From Halobacterium noricense (lineage in GTDB: Archaea; Halobacteriota; Halobacteria; Halobacteriales; Halobacteriaceae), in the NCBI RefSeq assembly GCF_021233435.1, contig NZ_CP089468.1, forward strand, positions 930,001-994,000: a DNA stretch of 64,000 bases. The letters run 5' to 3'. Below, piece by piece: positions 16,278-24,751 of this stretch. Positions within the stretch are counted from its first letter, which is position 1. Each line of letters starts with the position of its first letter. The notes below the pieces were generated by a model. It worked only from the letters and a program-made list of their open reading frames with translations, made no database searches and was not told the origin of the DNA. The translations under genes and the position numbers were made by a program.

Positions 16278-18866
16278 ATGACCTTCAACAAGTACATCTC
16301 GCATCCGGCTAAGACCGAGGACGGCGAGCCGACGCTCCTCATCGGCGAAGGGGGACGGTTCGACAGCGATGGACACCTCCGGACGGTCGCCGACCGGGTG
16401 GTGGAGGCGTGCTACGGGCAAAGACTGGCCGATGGCACGCCGGCGGAGGCAGTCGCGGAAGTGGTTGGCCTCATCCACGACTTCGCCAAGTTGACTCGAT
16501 GGGCGCAGAAGCACCTCCGCGACGAGCCCTTCAAACACTCCGACGAGTATCGGTACCACGCCTTCCCGAGTGCCCTCGTCACCCTGTACTGCCTCCAGAA
16601 GTGCCGTGACGACGTCGGTGCCCACGCGGCCGAGGTGGCCACGCTCGTGGTCGCGGGCCACCACGACACTCAGTCGCCCCCGGAGTCCTCCAAACTGGCG
16701 GAGAACTACGGTCGAACCACCGCCGAAGTTCGAGAGAACTACGAGCGCGTCAACGACCAGTTGGAAGACATCGGCGACGAGGTGCCGGAGCGCGCCGACC
16801 ACATCATCCGCACGGCGACCGACGGTACGGGGTCGTGGGAGGACTTCCGCCAGTGGCACGACGACCGCACAGAGCCCGTCGGCGGCGCCCACGACCAGCA
16901 GATGTACTTCGCCCGGATGGATGATGGAGACACTGAAGCCGGCTACTACGGGGACGTGGTTCGGCTCTGGACGGCACTCAAGTTCGCCGACCAGACCGCG
17001 GCGAGCGGGATCGAAGACCACGACCTCGGCGGAACGTTCCCCGAGCAGAGCGATCTCAAACGGCACGTCGACGACCTCGAAGAGGGCGATGGCGTGCTGG
17101 CGAATCTCAACGATCTCCGAGACCGGGCCAGACGGGACGCGACGGAGAACGTTGAGGCCCTCGTCGAATCTGACGACGTGGGCCTGGTCACGCTCCCGAC
17201 GGGGTTTGGGAAGACCTACACCGGGCTCTCGGCTGGCCTCCGCGCTGCAGACATCAACGACAGCAGGCTGGTGTACGTCCTCCCCTACACGAGCATCCTC
17301 GACCAAACCGCGAGCGAGATCCAGTCCGTCTTCGGGGTCAGTCCCTACAGTCGAGCGTTCACCCTCCATCACCACCTCTCGAACACCTACACCGGACTCG
17401 GCGACCATTACACAGACGCCGACATCGGCCGCTCGCCGGGCGCCCTGCACGCGGAGTCGTGGCTGAGCGGGCTCACCCTCACCACCACCGTCCAACTATT
17501 CGAATCACTGGCGGCCCCGACGGCGCGGCAGGCCACCCGTGTGCCGTCCCTCCACGAGTCCGTCGTCGTGATTGACGAGCCACAGGCCATCCCCGAAGAC
17601 TGGTGGCAGATCGTCCCCGTGCTCGTCGAACTGCTCGTCGACACCTACGACGCCACCGTGATCCTGATGACGGCCACACAGCCCGGCCTCGTCGAGTACG
17701 GTTCCGACGAACTCACCACACGGGAACTCACCGACGACACCGATCAGTACACGGACTTCCTCGCCGATCACCCCAGAGTCACCTACCGACTGCACGACAC
17801 CGTCCGAACGGACCTGGGTGACGAGTACGCAACGCTCGACTACCCTACCGCAGGCGGTCGGATATCCGAGGCAGCAGAAAACGGAAGGGATGTCCTCGCC
17901 GTCTGTAACACGCGGGCGAGCGCCGAAGAACTCTACCAGCACGTCACGCCGATGGTGGGTGTCGAAGGGAACGCACCGGTCGAACTCGGTCGCCACCTCC
18001 ACGACGATGTGGAGGAGACCGGCGAATTGCCGAGCCCCGTCGCACTCCGGCGACTCGCACTCGATGCCGTGGCCGAGCAGGAAGCCGACACCGTCTACGC
18101 GTTCCTCTCGGGCAATGTGCGCCCCGACGACCGCAAGCTGCTCATCGACGCCCTCTATGACGACGAGGCGGGCGATGAGAATGACCCCGACCCGCTCCTC
18201 GACGGCGACGAGTCGGTCGTCCTCGTCTCCACGAGCGTCGTTGAGGCCGGCGTCGACGTGAGCTTCGACACCGTGTTCCGCGACTACGCCCCCATTCCCA
18301 ACATCGTCCAGTCCGGCGGGCGGTGCAACCGCTCGTTCGGCGGCGAGACCGGCGATGTGGTCGTCTGGCGGCTCGCCGAGCCGGAAGACGGTAGTGCCGT
18401 TCCCTCGCTGGTGATCCATGGCGGTGACGGCGGCGACGCGCTGCCGCTCCTGCGGGAGACCGGACACGTATTGCGGCGATACGCGGCGGACGGCAGCATC
18501 GACGAATCGACGATGGTCTCCGACACTGTGGGTGAATTCTACGAGTCACTGTTCGAGGGGGAGCTGGACCCCGGGAATAAGCGGCTCGCAGACGCTGTCG
18601 CCTCGGCATCGATGTCCGAGTTAGAGGGCGAACACATGATCGACGAGATTGAGGGATACGAGGACGTGATCGCCTGCCTCACCGACGAGGAGCGAGGCGA
18701 CCTGCTCGTCGACGATTTTGGCGCGGGCGATATAGGAACACATCCGGGAGCGCAGGTTAATACCGACCCAGACGCGTGGACGAACGAGGTCACGATCGGA
18801 AACTCGCGGTACCTGCTGGTGGACGCTCGCGATGCGCCCTATCACCCCGTATTCGGCGTTCGATGA
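16278..18866 (+). CDS. cas3: CRISPR nuclease-helicase Cas3 (HD fused to helicase)
   Basis: An 862-residue effector nuclease that degrades target DNA after Cascade binding. The N-terminal HD nuclease domain shows LIHDFAKL (His67-Asp68), FKHSDEYRYHAF (His87, His94) and AGHHDT. The SF2 helicase follows: Walker A PTGFGKT (about residue 305), Walker B/motif II DEPQ (about 431), motif III MTATQ and motif VI QSGGRCNRS (about 678). All core residues look intact. ATG 16278 is used; the frame is open further upstream only because it overlaps cas5. It is the last cas gene here: no cas4, cas1 or cas2 follows. Confidence 0.93.
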   Translation: MTFNKYISHPAKTEDGEPTLLIGEGGRFDSDGHLRTVADRVVEACYGQRLADGTPAEAVAEVVGLIHDFAKLTRWAQKHLRDEPFKHSDEYRYHAFPSALVTLYCLQKCRDDVGAHAAEVATLVVAGHHDTQSPPESSKLAENYGRTTAEVRENYERVNDQLEDIGDEVPERADHIIRTATDGTGSWEDFRQWHDDRTEPVGGAHDQQMYFARMDDGDTEAGYYGDVVRLWTALKFADQTAASGIEDHDLGGTFPEQSDLKRHVDDLEEGDGVLANLNDLRDRARRDATENVEALVESDDVGLVTLPTGFGKTYTGLSAGLRAADINDSRLVYVLPYTSILDQTASEIQSVFGVSPYSRAFTLHHHLSNTYTGLGDHYTDADIGRSPGALHAESWLSGLTLTTTVQLFESLAAPTARQATRVPSLHESVVVIDEPQAIPEDWWQIVPVLVELLVDTYDATVILMTATQPGLVEYGSDELTTRELTDDTDQYTDFLADHPRVTYRLHDTVRTDLGDEYATLDYPTAGGRISEAAENGRDVLAVCNTRASAEELYQHVTPMVGVEGNAPVELGRHLHDDVEETGELPSPVALRRLALDAVAEQEADTVYAFLSGNVRPDDRKLLIDALYDDEAGDENDPDPLLDGDESVVLVSTSVVEAGVDVSFDTVFRDYAPIPNIVQSGGRCNRSFGGETGDVVVWRLAEPEDGSAVPSLVIHGGDGGDALPLLRETGHVLRRYAADGSIDESTMVSDTVGEFYESLFEGELDPGNKRLADAVASASMSELEGEHMIDEIEGYEDVIACLTDEERGDLLVDDFGAGDIGTHPGAQVNTDPDAWTNEVTIGNSRYLLVDARDAPYHPVFGVR

Positions 18867-18880
18867 CCGAATTGTCTCAA

Positions 18881-19223
18881 TCAGATCGTCACCAACAGCG
18901 GCATGTGATCGCTCGCGTCAATCCAGTCGTCGTATCCACCGACCGTCACCTCAACATCCGACTCCATCAGTCCTCGCGGGACGAACGCGTAGTCGATGTG
19001 GTAGGGCCGTTCCTCTTTCTTGTGCATGTAGAACGTTGCCTTCGTCTCCTCGCCGAACTCGTACTACACACGGCGTGGTATGCGCTGCACAGCCCGTTCT
19101 GGTTCAACACCCCTCGTACGTCGGCGAAGTCGCCACAGAGCGGACTATATCCGGCTCAATATCGAGTAGCTGATGCTGCTTCTTTCGGAATGCTTGGTTG
19201 CAGTTCCACGTAGCCAGTTTCAC
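18881..19223 (-). pseudogene. Degraded endonuclease/exonuclease/phosphatase (EEP) family gene
   Basis: Read on the minus strand from a GTG at 19223, the sequence gives KLATWNCNQAFRKKQHQLLD, an EEP N terminus, then ILDIEPDIV-type sequence and a stop (TGA) after SPTYEGC. The middle of the family is missing. In another frame LNQNGLCSAYHAV follows, and in a third YEFGEETKATFYMHKKEERP, a HIDYAFVP motif and DASDHMPLLVTI up to a stop at 18881. These are recognisable C-terminal EEP pieces (the DHMP motif holds catalytic Asp/His). So the gene has an internal deletion plus frame changes. It lies immediately after cas3, convergent with it. Confidence 0.72.
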
Positions 19224-19480
19224 ATCCAGTATCTTTCTGCCAGATAATTCAATCTAAGGAGTGATCAGATCTGCCACAGTATTGCTTTGATTTCCTCGTC
19301 TGTGGGAGTACTATCGGACATATACGAACAATAGGTGTTGATGGTCTTTCACTTTCTAAAACGGCCTCCCAGACGCCTGGTTCCCTCAACCAGAATGCGG
19401 TTTACGCGTGGCGTTCGCCGACTCGTCGGACTACCGCGCCCACCCAATTATGATACCGTACTGCCAACGCTGGCACACGA
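19224..19480. other. Intergenic stretch after the EEP remnant
   Basis: A/T-richer DNA between the EEP remnant and the MFS gene. It contains an 18-codon open frame on the minus strand (19265-19321, MSDSTPTDEEIKAILWQI), which is probably the truncated start of a lost gene. I see no CRISPR repeats, tRNA or further coding sequence. Confidence 0.5.
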
Positions 19481-20794
19481 ATGCCGGCCGACGACCGCAC
19501 CGTCGACCCGCGCGCGCCGCTCCGGCAACTGGTCTCGATGGAGCGGGACGTGCTCGTCCTCTCGGCGGCGATGTTCGCGTTCAGCCTCGGCTTCCAGATG
19601 ACCAGCCGGTACGTGCCGCGGTACCTGAGCGTCCTCGGTGCGGGCGCGGGTATCATCGGTCTCTACGGCAGTCTCGGCAACCTCATCAGTGCCGTCTACC
19701 CGTACCCGGGCGGAGCCGTCTCCGACCGCCTCGGCTCGCGGCGCGCGCTCACCGCGTTCGGCTTCCTCTCCGCGCTCGGGTTCCTCTTCTGGCTGCTCGC
19801 ACCCCGACTCGGCACCGTCGCCGTCGGCCCGCTCGCGGTGCCGCCGTGGACGTGGATTTTCGTCGGCCTGTTCCTCACGCAGGCGTGGAAGTCGTTCGGC
19901 CTCGGTGCGACGTTCGCGGTGGTCAAACAGAGCGTCCCGAACGAGGAACTCGCGGCCGGCTTCGCGAGCACGGAGACGTTCCGCCGCGTCGGCTTCCTCG
20001 TCGGGCCGCTGCTCGCGTCGGGGCTCATCGCGTACGCCAGCGACTTCACGCTCGGCTTCCAGTGGGTGCTCGCGGCCGCCGTCGCCTTCGCCGCCGCCGG
20101 CACCGCCGTCCAGCACTTCCGCTACGACCCCGCTGCGGACTCCATCGGCGAGGAGTTCGAGGGCGTTCGGCAGGTCCTCGACGACCTCCGTGGACTCCCC
20201 GCGGAACTCCGGCCGCTGCTCGTCGCGGACGTGCTCGTGCGGTTCGCCAACGGGATGGCGTACGTGTTCTTCGTCATCGTCGTTACGGAGTTCCTGAACG
20301 GCGGGGACGGCGTTGGATTCACCGGCTTCGGCGTCTCGCTGAGCCCGGAGGCGTTCTTCGGCGTGCTGCTCGGCGTCGAGATGCTGGTCGCGTTGCTGTC
20401 GATGCTGCCGGTCTCGCGGCTCGCCGAGCGCGTCGGCCTCAAGCCCGTCATCGCAGTCGGCTTCGCGGTGTACGCGACGTTCCCCGTGCTCCTCGTCAAC
20501 GCGCCCGGTGACCAGTGGGTGCTCGTCGCGCTGTTCGCGTACTCCGGCCTCCGGTTCGCGGGTCTCCCCGCGTACAAGGCGATGATCGTCGGACCAGCGG
20601 AGAAGGAGGCCGGCGGCCGCGTCACCGGGACGTACTACCTCGTCCGGAACGCCGTCGGCATCCCGAGCACCGCCATCGGCGGCGCAATCTACGCGTTCTC
20701 GCCGACGCTGTCGTTCACGCTCGCCACCGTCGTCGGCCTGCTCGGAACGGGCTACTACGTCGCGTTCGGCCGCGAGTTCGTCGCGTACGCCTAG
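19481..20794 (+). CDS. Major facilitator superfamily transporter
   Basis: A 437-residue membrane protein with about 12 hydrophobic helices. The loop between helices 2 and 3 carries the MFS motif A in the form GGAVSDRLGSRRAL (residues about 78-91), and a second copy-like segment LAERVGLKPVI occurs after helix 8. SFGLGATFAVVKQSVPNEELAAGFA marks the helix 4-5 region. The substrate cannot be inferred. Start ATG 19481 follows an A/T-rich TTATGATA box at about 19448. It is convergent with the iron-transport-type lipoprotein gene, whose 3' end overlaps by 4 nt. Confidence 0.85.
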   Translation: MPADDRTVDPRAPLRQLVSMERDVLVLSAAMFAFSLGFQMTSRYVPRYLSVLGAGAGIIGLYGSLGNLISAVYPYPGGAVSDRLGSRRALTAFGFLSALGFLFWLLAPRLGTVAVGPLAVPPWTWIFVGLFLTQAWKSFGLGATFAVVKQSVPNEELAAGFASTETFRRVGFLVGPLLASGLIAYASDFTLGFQWVLAAAVAFAAAGTAVQHFRYDPAADSIGEEFEGVRQVLDDLRGLPAELRPLLVADVLVRFANGMAYVFFVIVVTEFLNGGDGVGFTGFGVSLSPEAFFGVLLGVEMLVALLSMLPVSRLAERVGLKPVIAVGFAVYATFPVLLVNAPGDQWVLVALFAYSGLRFAGLPAYKAMIVGPAEKEAGGRVTGTYYLVRNAVGIPSTAIGGAIYAFSPTLSFTLATVVGLLGTGYYVAFGREFVAYA

Positions 20795-21849
20795 AGCGCC
20801 AGCGTCACCGACGCCGTGTCGAGGAACGCCGTCTCGTAGCCCTCGTGGCGCGCGACCTGCGGCGGCGTCCGCACCGAAAGCGTGAGTTCGCTCCCGGCCT
20901 CGACGCTCGGAACCGCGGCTCCGTAGTGATAGCCGAGGTCCGGGCTGAGCGTCCGCGCCAGCGCGCCCTCGTAGACAGTCTCGCCGTCGCGTTCGAGCGT
21001 CGCGTCCAGCGCCATCCCCGAGAGCTCGTAGCTGTTGTAGCGCGTTCGCGCCGACACTGCGAGATACGCGTCCTCCGGCCTGCCAACGCGCTCGGCGGAC
21101 GCGAGGCCGGTGACGACGAGGTAGGCGTCGTCGATAGCCGCAGTCCCGCGAACCGTCCCCGGCAGGTCCTCGGGAGCGGACGCAATCGACTTCAGGTAGC
21201 TGGTTGTCCGGGGCGCGAGCGCGCCCGGTTCTCCCGCCTGTTCGATGGGTGTAGAGCCGACTCGTGCGCGCGTCTCCTCGGTGAACTCGACAGTCATCTC
21301 GGCGGTCTCCGCGCTTTCGAAGCGCCCGTCGAACGCGCCCGTGGTACGCGCTGTGATGCCGCCGATGGAGACGTTCGCGGTGTACGTGCCGTCGCCGGCG
21401 AGCCCGAAGTTCCCGCCGTAGTGGAATCCCATCGGCTGGGAGAGCATCGGATACATGACCTCCTGCGCGAGGAACTCCGCGCGCTCCAATTCGACGGAGA
21501 CGCCCGCATCCGGCAGCACGGTCCCGGTCTCGTCGTCCCAGACGACCGCCATCAGGTGGATGGCGTTCTCGCTGGTCTTCGCAGTCTTCGAGCGCTCCGT
21601 GTTCGTCAGCGTCCAGAACGTGTGCGGCACCGTGAACATGAGCGCGACCGTGTAGTCGCCGACGGTCGTCGTCCCCTGCATCGCCATCCGCTCCTCGAAG
21701 GACTGCACGTAGACGCCCTCGGGCTTTGTGCTGGTCGTTCCCGCGGGCGTCGTCGCTGTCGCGTCCGTGCTCGTGTCGCCCGTACAGCCAGCGAGGAGGG
21801 TCGAAGCGGCGAGGCCGGAGCCGAGCGCGAGGAACCGTCGGCGGCGCAT
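20791..21849 (-). CDS. Tat lipoprotein with P19/Tp34-type iron-transport domain
   Basis: A 352-residue exported protein. It begins with a twin-arginine signal (RRRRFLALGSG) and a lipobox LLAGC, so it should be folded, exported by Tat and lipid-anchored outside the membrane. The mature N-terminal half (about 55-200) resembles the P19/Tp34 iron-binding family: a VGDYTVALMFTVPH strand, AIHLMAVVWDDETG, and MGFHYGGNFGLAGDGTYTANV with Met/His ligands. A second beta-domain follows (about 215-350). The likely role is metal (iron or copper) capture at the cell surface. ATG 21849 is selected because it gives the signal peptide. It is divergent from a surface-protein gene. Confidence 0.75.
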   Translation of the reverse strand: MRRRRFLALGSGLAASTLLAGCTGDTSTDATATTPAGTTSTKPEGVYVQSFEERMAMQGTTTVGDYTVALMFTVPHTFWTLTNTERSKTAKTSENAIHLMAVVWDDETGTVLPDAGVSVELERAEFLAQEVMYPMLSQPMGFHYGGNFGLAGDGTYTANVSIGGITARTTGAFDGRFESAETAEMTVEFTEETRARVGSTPIEQAGEPGALAPRTTSYLKSIASAPEDLPGTVRGTAAIDDAYLVVTGLASAERVGRPEDAYLAVSARTRYNSYELSGMALDATLERDGETVYEGALARTLSPDLGYHYGAAVPSVEAGSELTLSVRTPPQVARHEGYETAFLDTASVTLAL

Positions 21850-21934
21850 ACCCCAGACGGGAGGCGGCGAACCCATAGCCCCTGTGGTCCTGCGCTCCAG
21901 AAGCGTTAACCTCGCGTCCCGGGTAGACGCCGGC

Positions 21935-22882
21935 ATGCGTCGCGCCGCCCTCGCCGCCCTCCTCGCGCTCGCGCTCGTGGCGTCCGCCAGCCCCGTCGCC
22001 GCGCACGGCAACCACGTCGAGGTCGATAGCCAGCACTCCGCAAACGGCACCGTCGTCGTGGAGGCCGTCCGCCCGCTCACGGACGGCTTCGTCGTCCTCC
22101 ACCGCGCGACCGAGGACGGCGAAATCGGGAACCCGGTCGGCCACAGAAAAATCGACTTCGACGATGGCTTCCAGCAGAACGTCCCCGTCGAGATGGACGC
22201 CGACGCGTGGGCCGACTGGCCCGCCAACGGGTCGCTGTGGGTGGTGTTCCACGCGGACCGCGACGACGATGGCGAGTTCGACCCCGGCGTCGACGAGCGC
22301 GCGTCGGCGTTCGGCGCGACGACCAGCCAGTCGGTGACGCTCGCCAAGCGCGACCAGCCAGCCAGCGTCGTCGCCGAGCGCGCGCAGGCCCAGCAGACCG
22401 CGTCCGCGACAGCCACCGTCGACAGCGCCGTGCTCCCCGACGACGGCTTCCTCGTGCTCCGGACGGAAACCGGTACGGACGGCCGCGTCGTCGGCACGAA
22501 AGCGCTCGATGCCGGCGCTCACGCGGACGTCAGCGTCGACTTCGACTCGTCCCTGTTCTCCGAGAACCGTTCGACAGTCGGGCTGTACGCGCAACTGTAC
22601 ACCGACGACGGCGACGGCGAGTTCTCCGAGCGTGACCGGCTCGTGCGCGCCGGCGACAGTCCCGTGAGCACGTACTTCCTCGTTTGGCAGGTCGATGAGA
22701 ATTTGGCGACCACCACGAGCGAACCGGTCGTGCAGACGCCCGCGAACGACGACAGCGTCGTCACACCCACGGAAACCGCCGACGCGACCACCAGCGAGTC
22801 CGGCACGTCGGTCCTCGGCTACGGCGTCGTCCACGCTATCGCGGCGCTCGCACTCGCGGCAGTCCTGCTCGTCCGGCGGTAG
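21935..22882 (+). CDS. Secreted surface protein with two DUF7282-type beta domains and C-terminal membrane anchor
   Basis: A 315-residue protein. A Sec signal peptide (residues 1-25, ending VAAHG) precedes two related beta domains (about 30-140 and 150-255), each with a V-x-P/L-DGF-V/L-VLR/H motif and an acidic loop of the form DDDGEFDPGVDE/DDGDGEFSERDR. A Thr/Ser-rich stalk follows (about 260-290), then a C-terminal hydrophobic helix ending in RR. It is likely a cell-surface protein anchored in the membrane. It is transcribed divergently from the iron-transport-type lipoprotein gene, 85 nt apart. Confidence 0.75.
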   Translation: MRRAALAALLALALVASASPVAAHGNHVEVDSQHSANGTVVVEAVRPLTDGFVVLHRATEDGEIGNPVGHRKIDFDDGFQQNVPVEMDADAWADWPANGSLWVVFHADRDDDGEFDPGVDERASAFGATTSQSVTLAKRDQPASVVAERAQAQQTASATATVDSAVLPDDGFLVLRTETGTDGRVVGTKALDAGAHADVSVDFDSSLFSENRSTVGLYAQLYTDDGDGEFSERDRLVRAGDSPVSTYFLVWQVDENLATTTSEPVVQTPANDDSVVTPTETADATTSESGTSVLGYGVVHAIAALALAAVLLVRR

Positions 22883-22930
22883 TGTTGCTACCCGGACTTA
22901 CTTCGGCCGGTGGCCGCTATCCGGGCACGC

Positions 22931-23236
22931 ATGATTGTACTCCACGCGACCTTCCCCATCGACCCGGCGCGCCGCGAGGACGCCCTCGACCTCGCCGACC
23001 ACCTCGTCGAGGAGTCGAACCGCGAGGACGGCGTCGTCGACTACCGGGCGGCCGTCGACGTTCAGGACGAGAACCGGATTCGATTCTTCGAGCAGTACGA
23101 GGACGAAGCCGCCGTCGAAGCCCACGAGAACAGCGAGCACTTCCAGCGATTCGAAGAAGAACTCCCGGACTTGCTCGCAGGCGAACCGGAAATCCTGAAA
23201 TTCGACGTCAGCGACGCCACCGAACTCGACCTGTAG
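22931..23236 (+). CDS. Antibiotic biosynthesis monooxygenase (ABM) family protein
   Basis: A 101-residue protein with the ABM/dimeric alpha-beta barrel pattern: strand IVLHATFPIDP, helix DALDLADHLVEESNRE, strand GVVDYRAAVD, then FFEQYEDEAAVEAHENSEHFQRF, which is the hallmark segment with a central His. These cofactor-free or heme-binding oxygenases act on quinones or similar substrates; the substrate here is unknown. ATG 22931 is preferred to the upstream frame start at 22910. Its stop is next to that of the convergent Tat-protein gene. Confidence 0.85.
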   Translation: MIVLHATFPIDPARREDALDLADHLVEESNREDGVVDYRAAVDVQDENRIRFFEQYEDEAAVEAHENSEHFQRFEEELPDLLAGEPEILKFDVSDATELDL

Positions 23237-24520
23237 TCACGGGGAAGGTTCGGGGAGCGCGCGCAACGCCCGCGGCGGCACGAGGAAGTAGCCGCGCCGG
23301 CGCACGAAAATGTACTCCAAGAGTCCGTTGTTGACGCGCTGCCGGACGGCCGGCGTCACCTCCGTCACGTCCGTGCCGTTCATCGCGCGACGCACGTCCT
23401 CGAACGTCGAAATCTCGCGCTGGAGCGACGGGAAGTGGAGGCTCGCGACGGCGCGGTCGGAGCCGATGTCGTCCGTGGATTCGAAGTGGCGCCGGAGCAC
23501 GCGCACGTTCCCATCGCTGTCGCGATTCGCACGGGCGGCTTTCTGCGCGTGCCCGACGCGGCCGTGCTCGTGGGCGTGGTCCTCGACGTCGTCGACGTAG
23601 TCGTCCACGCGGCTGTTCGCGCCGAGGTTGTTCCCGACGCCCTCCACGAAGCCGTCGGCCGCGTGGCCGGGGCTGAACAGTTCCATCACGCGCTCGTCGT
23701 AGTTCTGCTCGCCGTACCAGTCGTCGAGGCGCTGGCGGAGGTTCGAGACGACTTTCGTGGTGCCGCCCGCGAATGGCCCTGACTGGATGGTGACGTAGTC
23801 CTCGGTCGCCTGATTCTCGCGGAAGCCCGCGGTGAACCCCATGAACAGCGGCGACTTCTCTGGTACCGGCTTCGAGCCTGGGATGCCGGCGGCGTCCTGG
23901 TGCTCGGCGGGCATCCCCGCGCCGACGAAGCCCGTCCGCCGCGAATCGACCGAGAGTACGTCAATCAGCGCCGCATCGACGCCAACACCGTTGGCTTCGT
24001 CGTTTCCCCCCGTGAGCGCGTGTTCGGCTTCGAGCACAACGTCTGCGCGGTCGCTGGCGAGGTGGACGAGCACGTCCTGTGTGTCGAAGACCGGGTCCTC
24101 GAACGGCGACAACGGCTCCGGCTGCGGGAGGTCGACGCCCGACAGCGCGCTGTCGAAGCGCTCGAAGTACGCCGGCGAGTACGCCACCGAGAACAGCAGG
24201 CCGTCGCTGGACCACTCGTAGGCCTCGTCGAGCACGGCGAGCGCGCGTTCGACGGTCTCGCGGTCGGATTCCGTGGGCTGCCCGTCGCGGTCCAACGAGA
24301 GGTAGAGGAGCGTCTGGTGGCGCGGCAGTTCGACGTTTCCGTGGTTGTCGGCGCGCACGTGGTCGTTCCACGCGTGCTGGCGCGCCGGCTTCGACGCGGG
24401 GGAGCCACGCAGCGGCCTCTTGTCGGGTTCGAGGTCCAGACACGCAGCGAGGGCGGCCGTCGAGCCGGTAGCGACGGCAGCCTTCAGCACGTCGCGGCGC
24501 GACCAGTCGGAGGACGGCAT
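23237..24520 (-). CDS. DyP-type peroxidase-like Tat lipoprotein
   Basis: A 427-residue protein with a twin-arginine signal (SRRDVLKAAVATG) and a lipobox-like AAC at about residue 27, so it is probably exported folded and anchored. The C-terminal half (FMGFTAGFRENQ, about 225, then VGHAQKAARANRD, VLRRHF and SLHFPSLQREIS) resembles dye-decolourising peroxidases, where a His binds heme. The canonical GxxDG motif is not evident, so heme peroxidase activity is uncertain. Haloarchaeal homologues are usually annotated by a DUF or as Tat proteins. No neighbouring partner is seen. Confidence 0.6.
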   Translation of the reverse strand: MPSSDWSRRDVLKAAVATGSTAALAACLDLEPDKRPLRGSPASKPARQHAWNDHVRADNHGNVELPRHQTLLYLSLDRDGQPTESDRETVERALAVLDEAYEWSSDGLLFSVAYSPAYFERFDSALSGVDLPQPEPLSPFEDPVFDTQDVLVHLASDRADVVLEAEHALTGGNDEANGVGVDAALIDVLSVDSRRTGFVGAGMPAEHQDAAGIPGSKPVPEKSPLFMGFTAGFRENQATEDYVTIQSGPFAGGTTKVVSNLRQRLDDWYGEQNYDERVMELFSPGHAADGFVEGVGNNLGANSRVDDYVDDVEDHAHEHGRVGHAQKAARANRDSDGNVRVLRRHFESTDDIGSDRAVASLHFPSLQREISTFEDVRRAMNGTDVTEVTPAVRQRVNNGLLEYIFVRRRGYFLVPPRALRALPEPSP

Positions 24521-24751
24521 TCGGCGTGGATTCGGTCCGCCGCGGCTTGGGTGTTGTCGTTACTGCATTTCGAGCCGGGCGCGCGGCTCAGGAAGTGGAC
24601 GACGGTCCCGAGCGATTGTAGACCGCTCGCGGAGAAGTGCGCCAGCAGGCCGCTAAAGTGCTATTTGTGGACGATTTCGTCGAAAAGACGACCACGTTCC
24701 TCACCCCCATTCGATATATCAACATGCAATTTACGTATTGCCGTTCCAACG
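24521..24751. other. Intergenic region between Tat protein and recombinase genes
   Basis: This 231-nt gap lies upstream of the minus-strand Tat protein gene and downstream of the recombinase gene. It has an A/T-rich patch (24713-24735, GATATATCAAC) but no gene, and I find no recognisable att-like duplication in the window. Confidence 0.4.

Noticed and set aside
18867-19480. Possible CRISPR array after cas3
   Set aside because: No direct repeats of 25-40 nt with regular spacers exist here or before cas6; the sequence is an EEP remnant plus A/T-rich intergenic DNA.
19448-22834. Very long minus-strand open frame (over 1100 codons)
   Set aside because: It is a shadow of the MFS, lipoprotein and surface-protein genes with Arg/Gly-rich composition, typical for high-GC antisense frames.
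24521-24751. Attachment site beside the recombinase
   Set aside because: No tRNA gene or duplicated core could be identified within the window.
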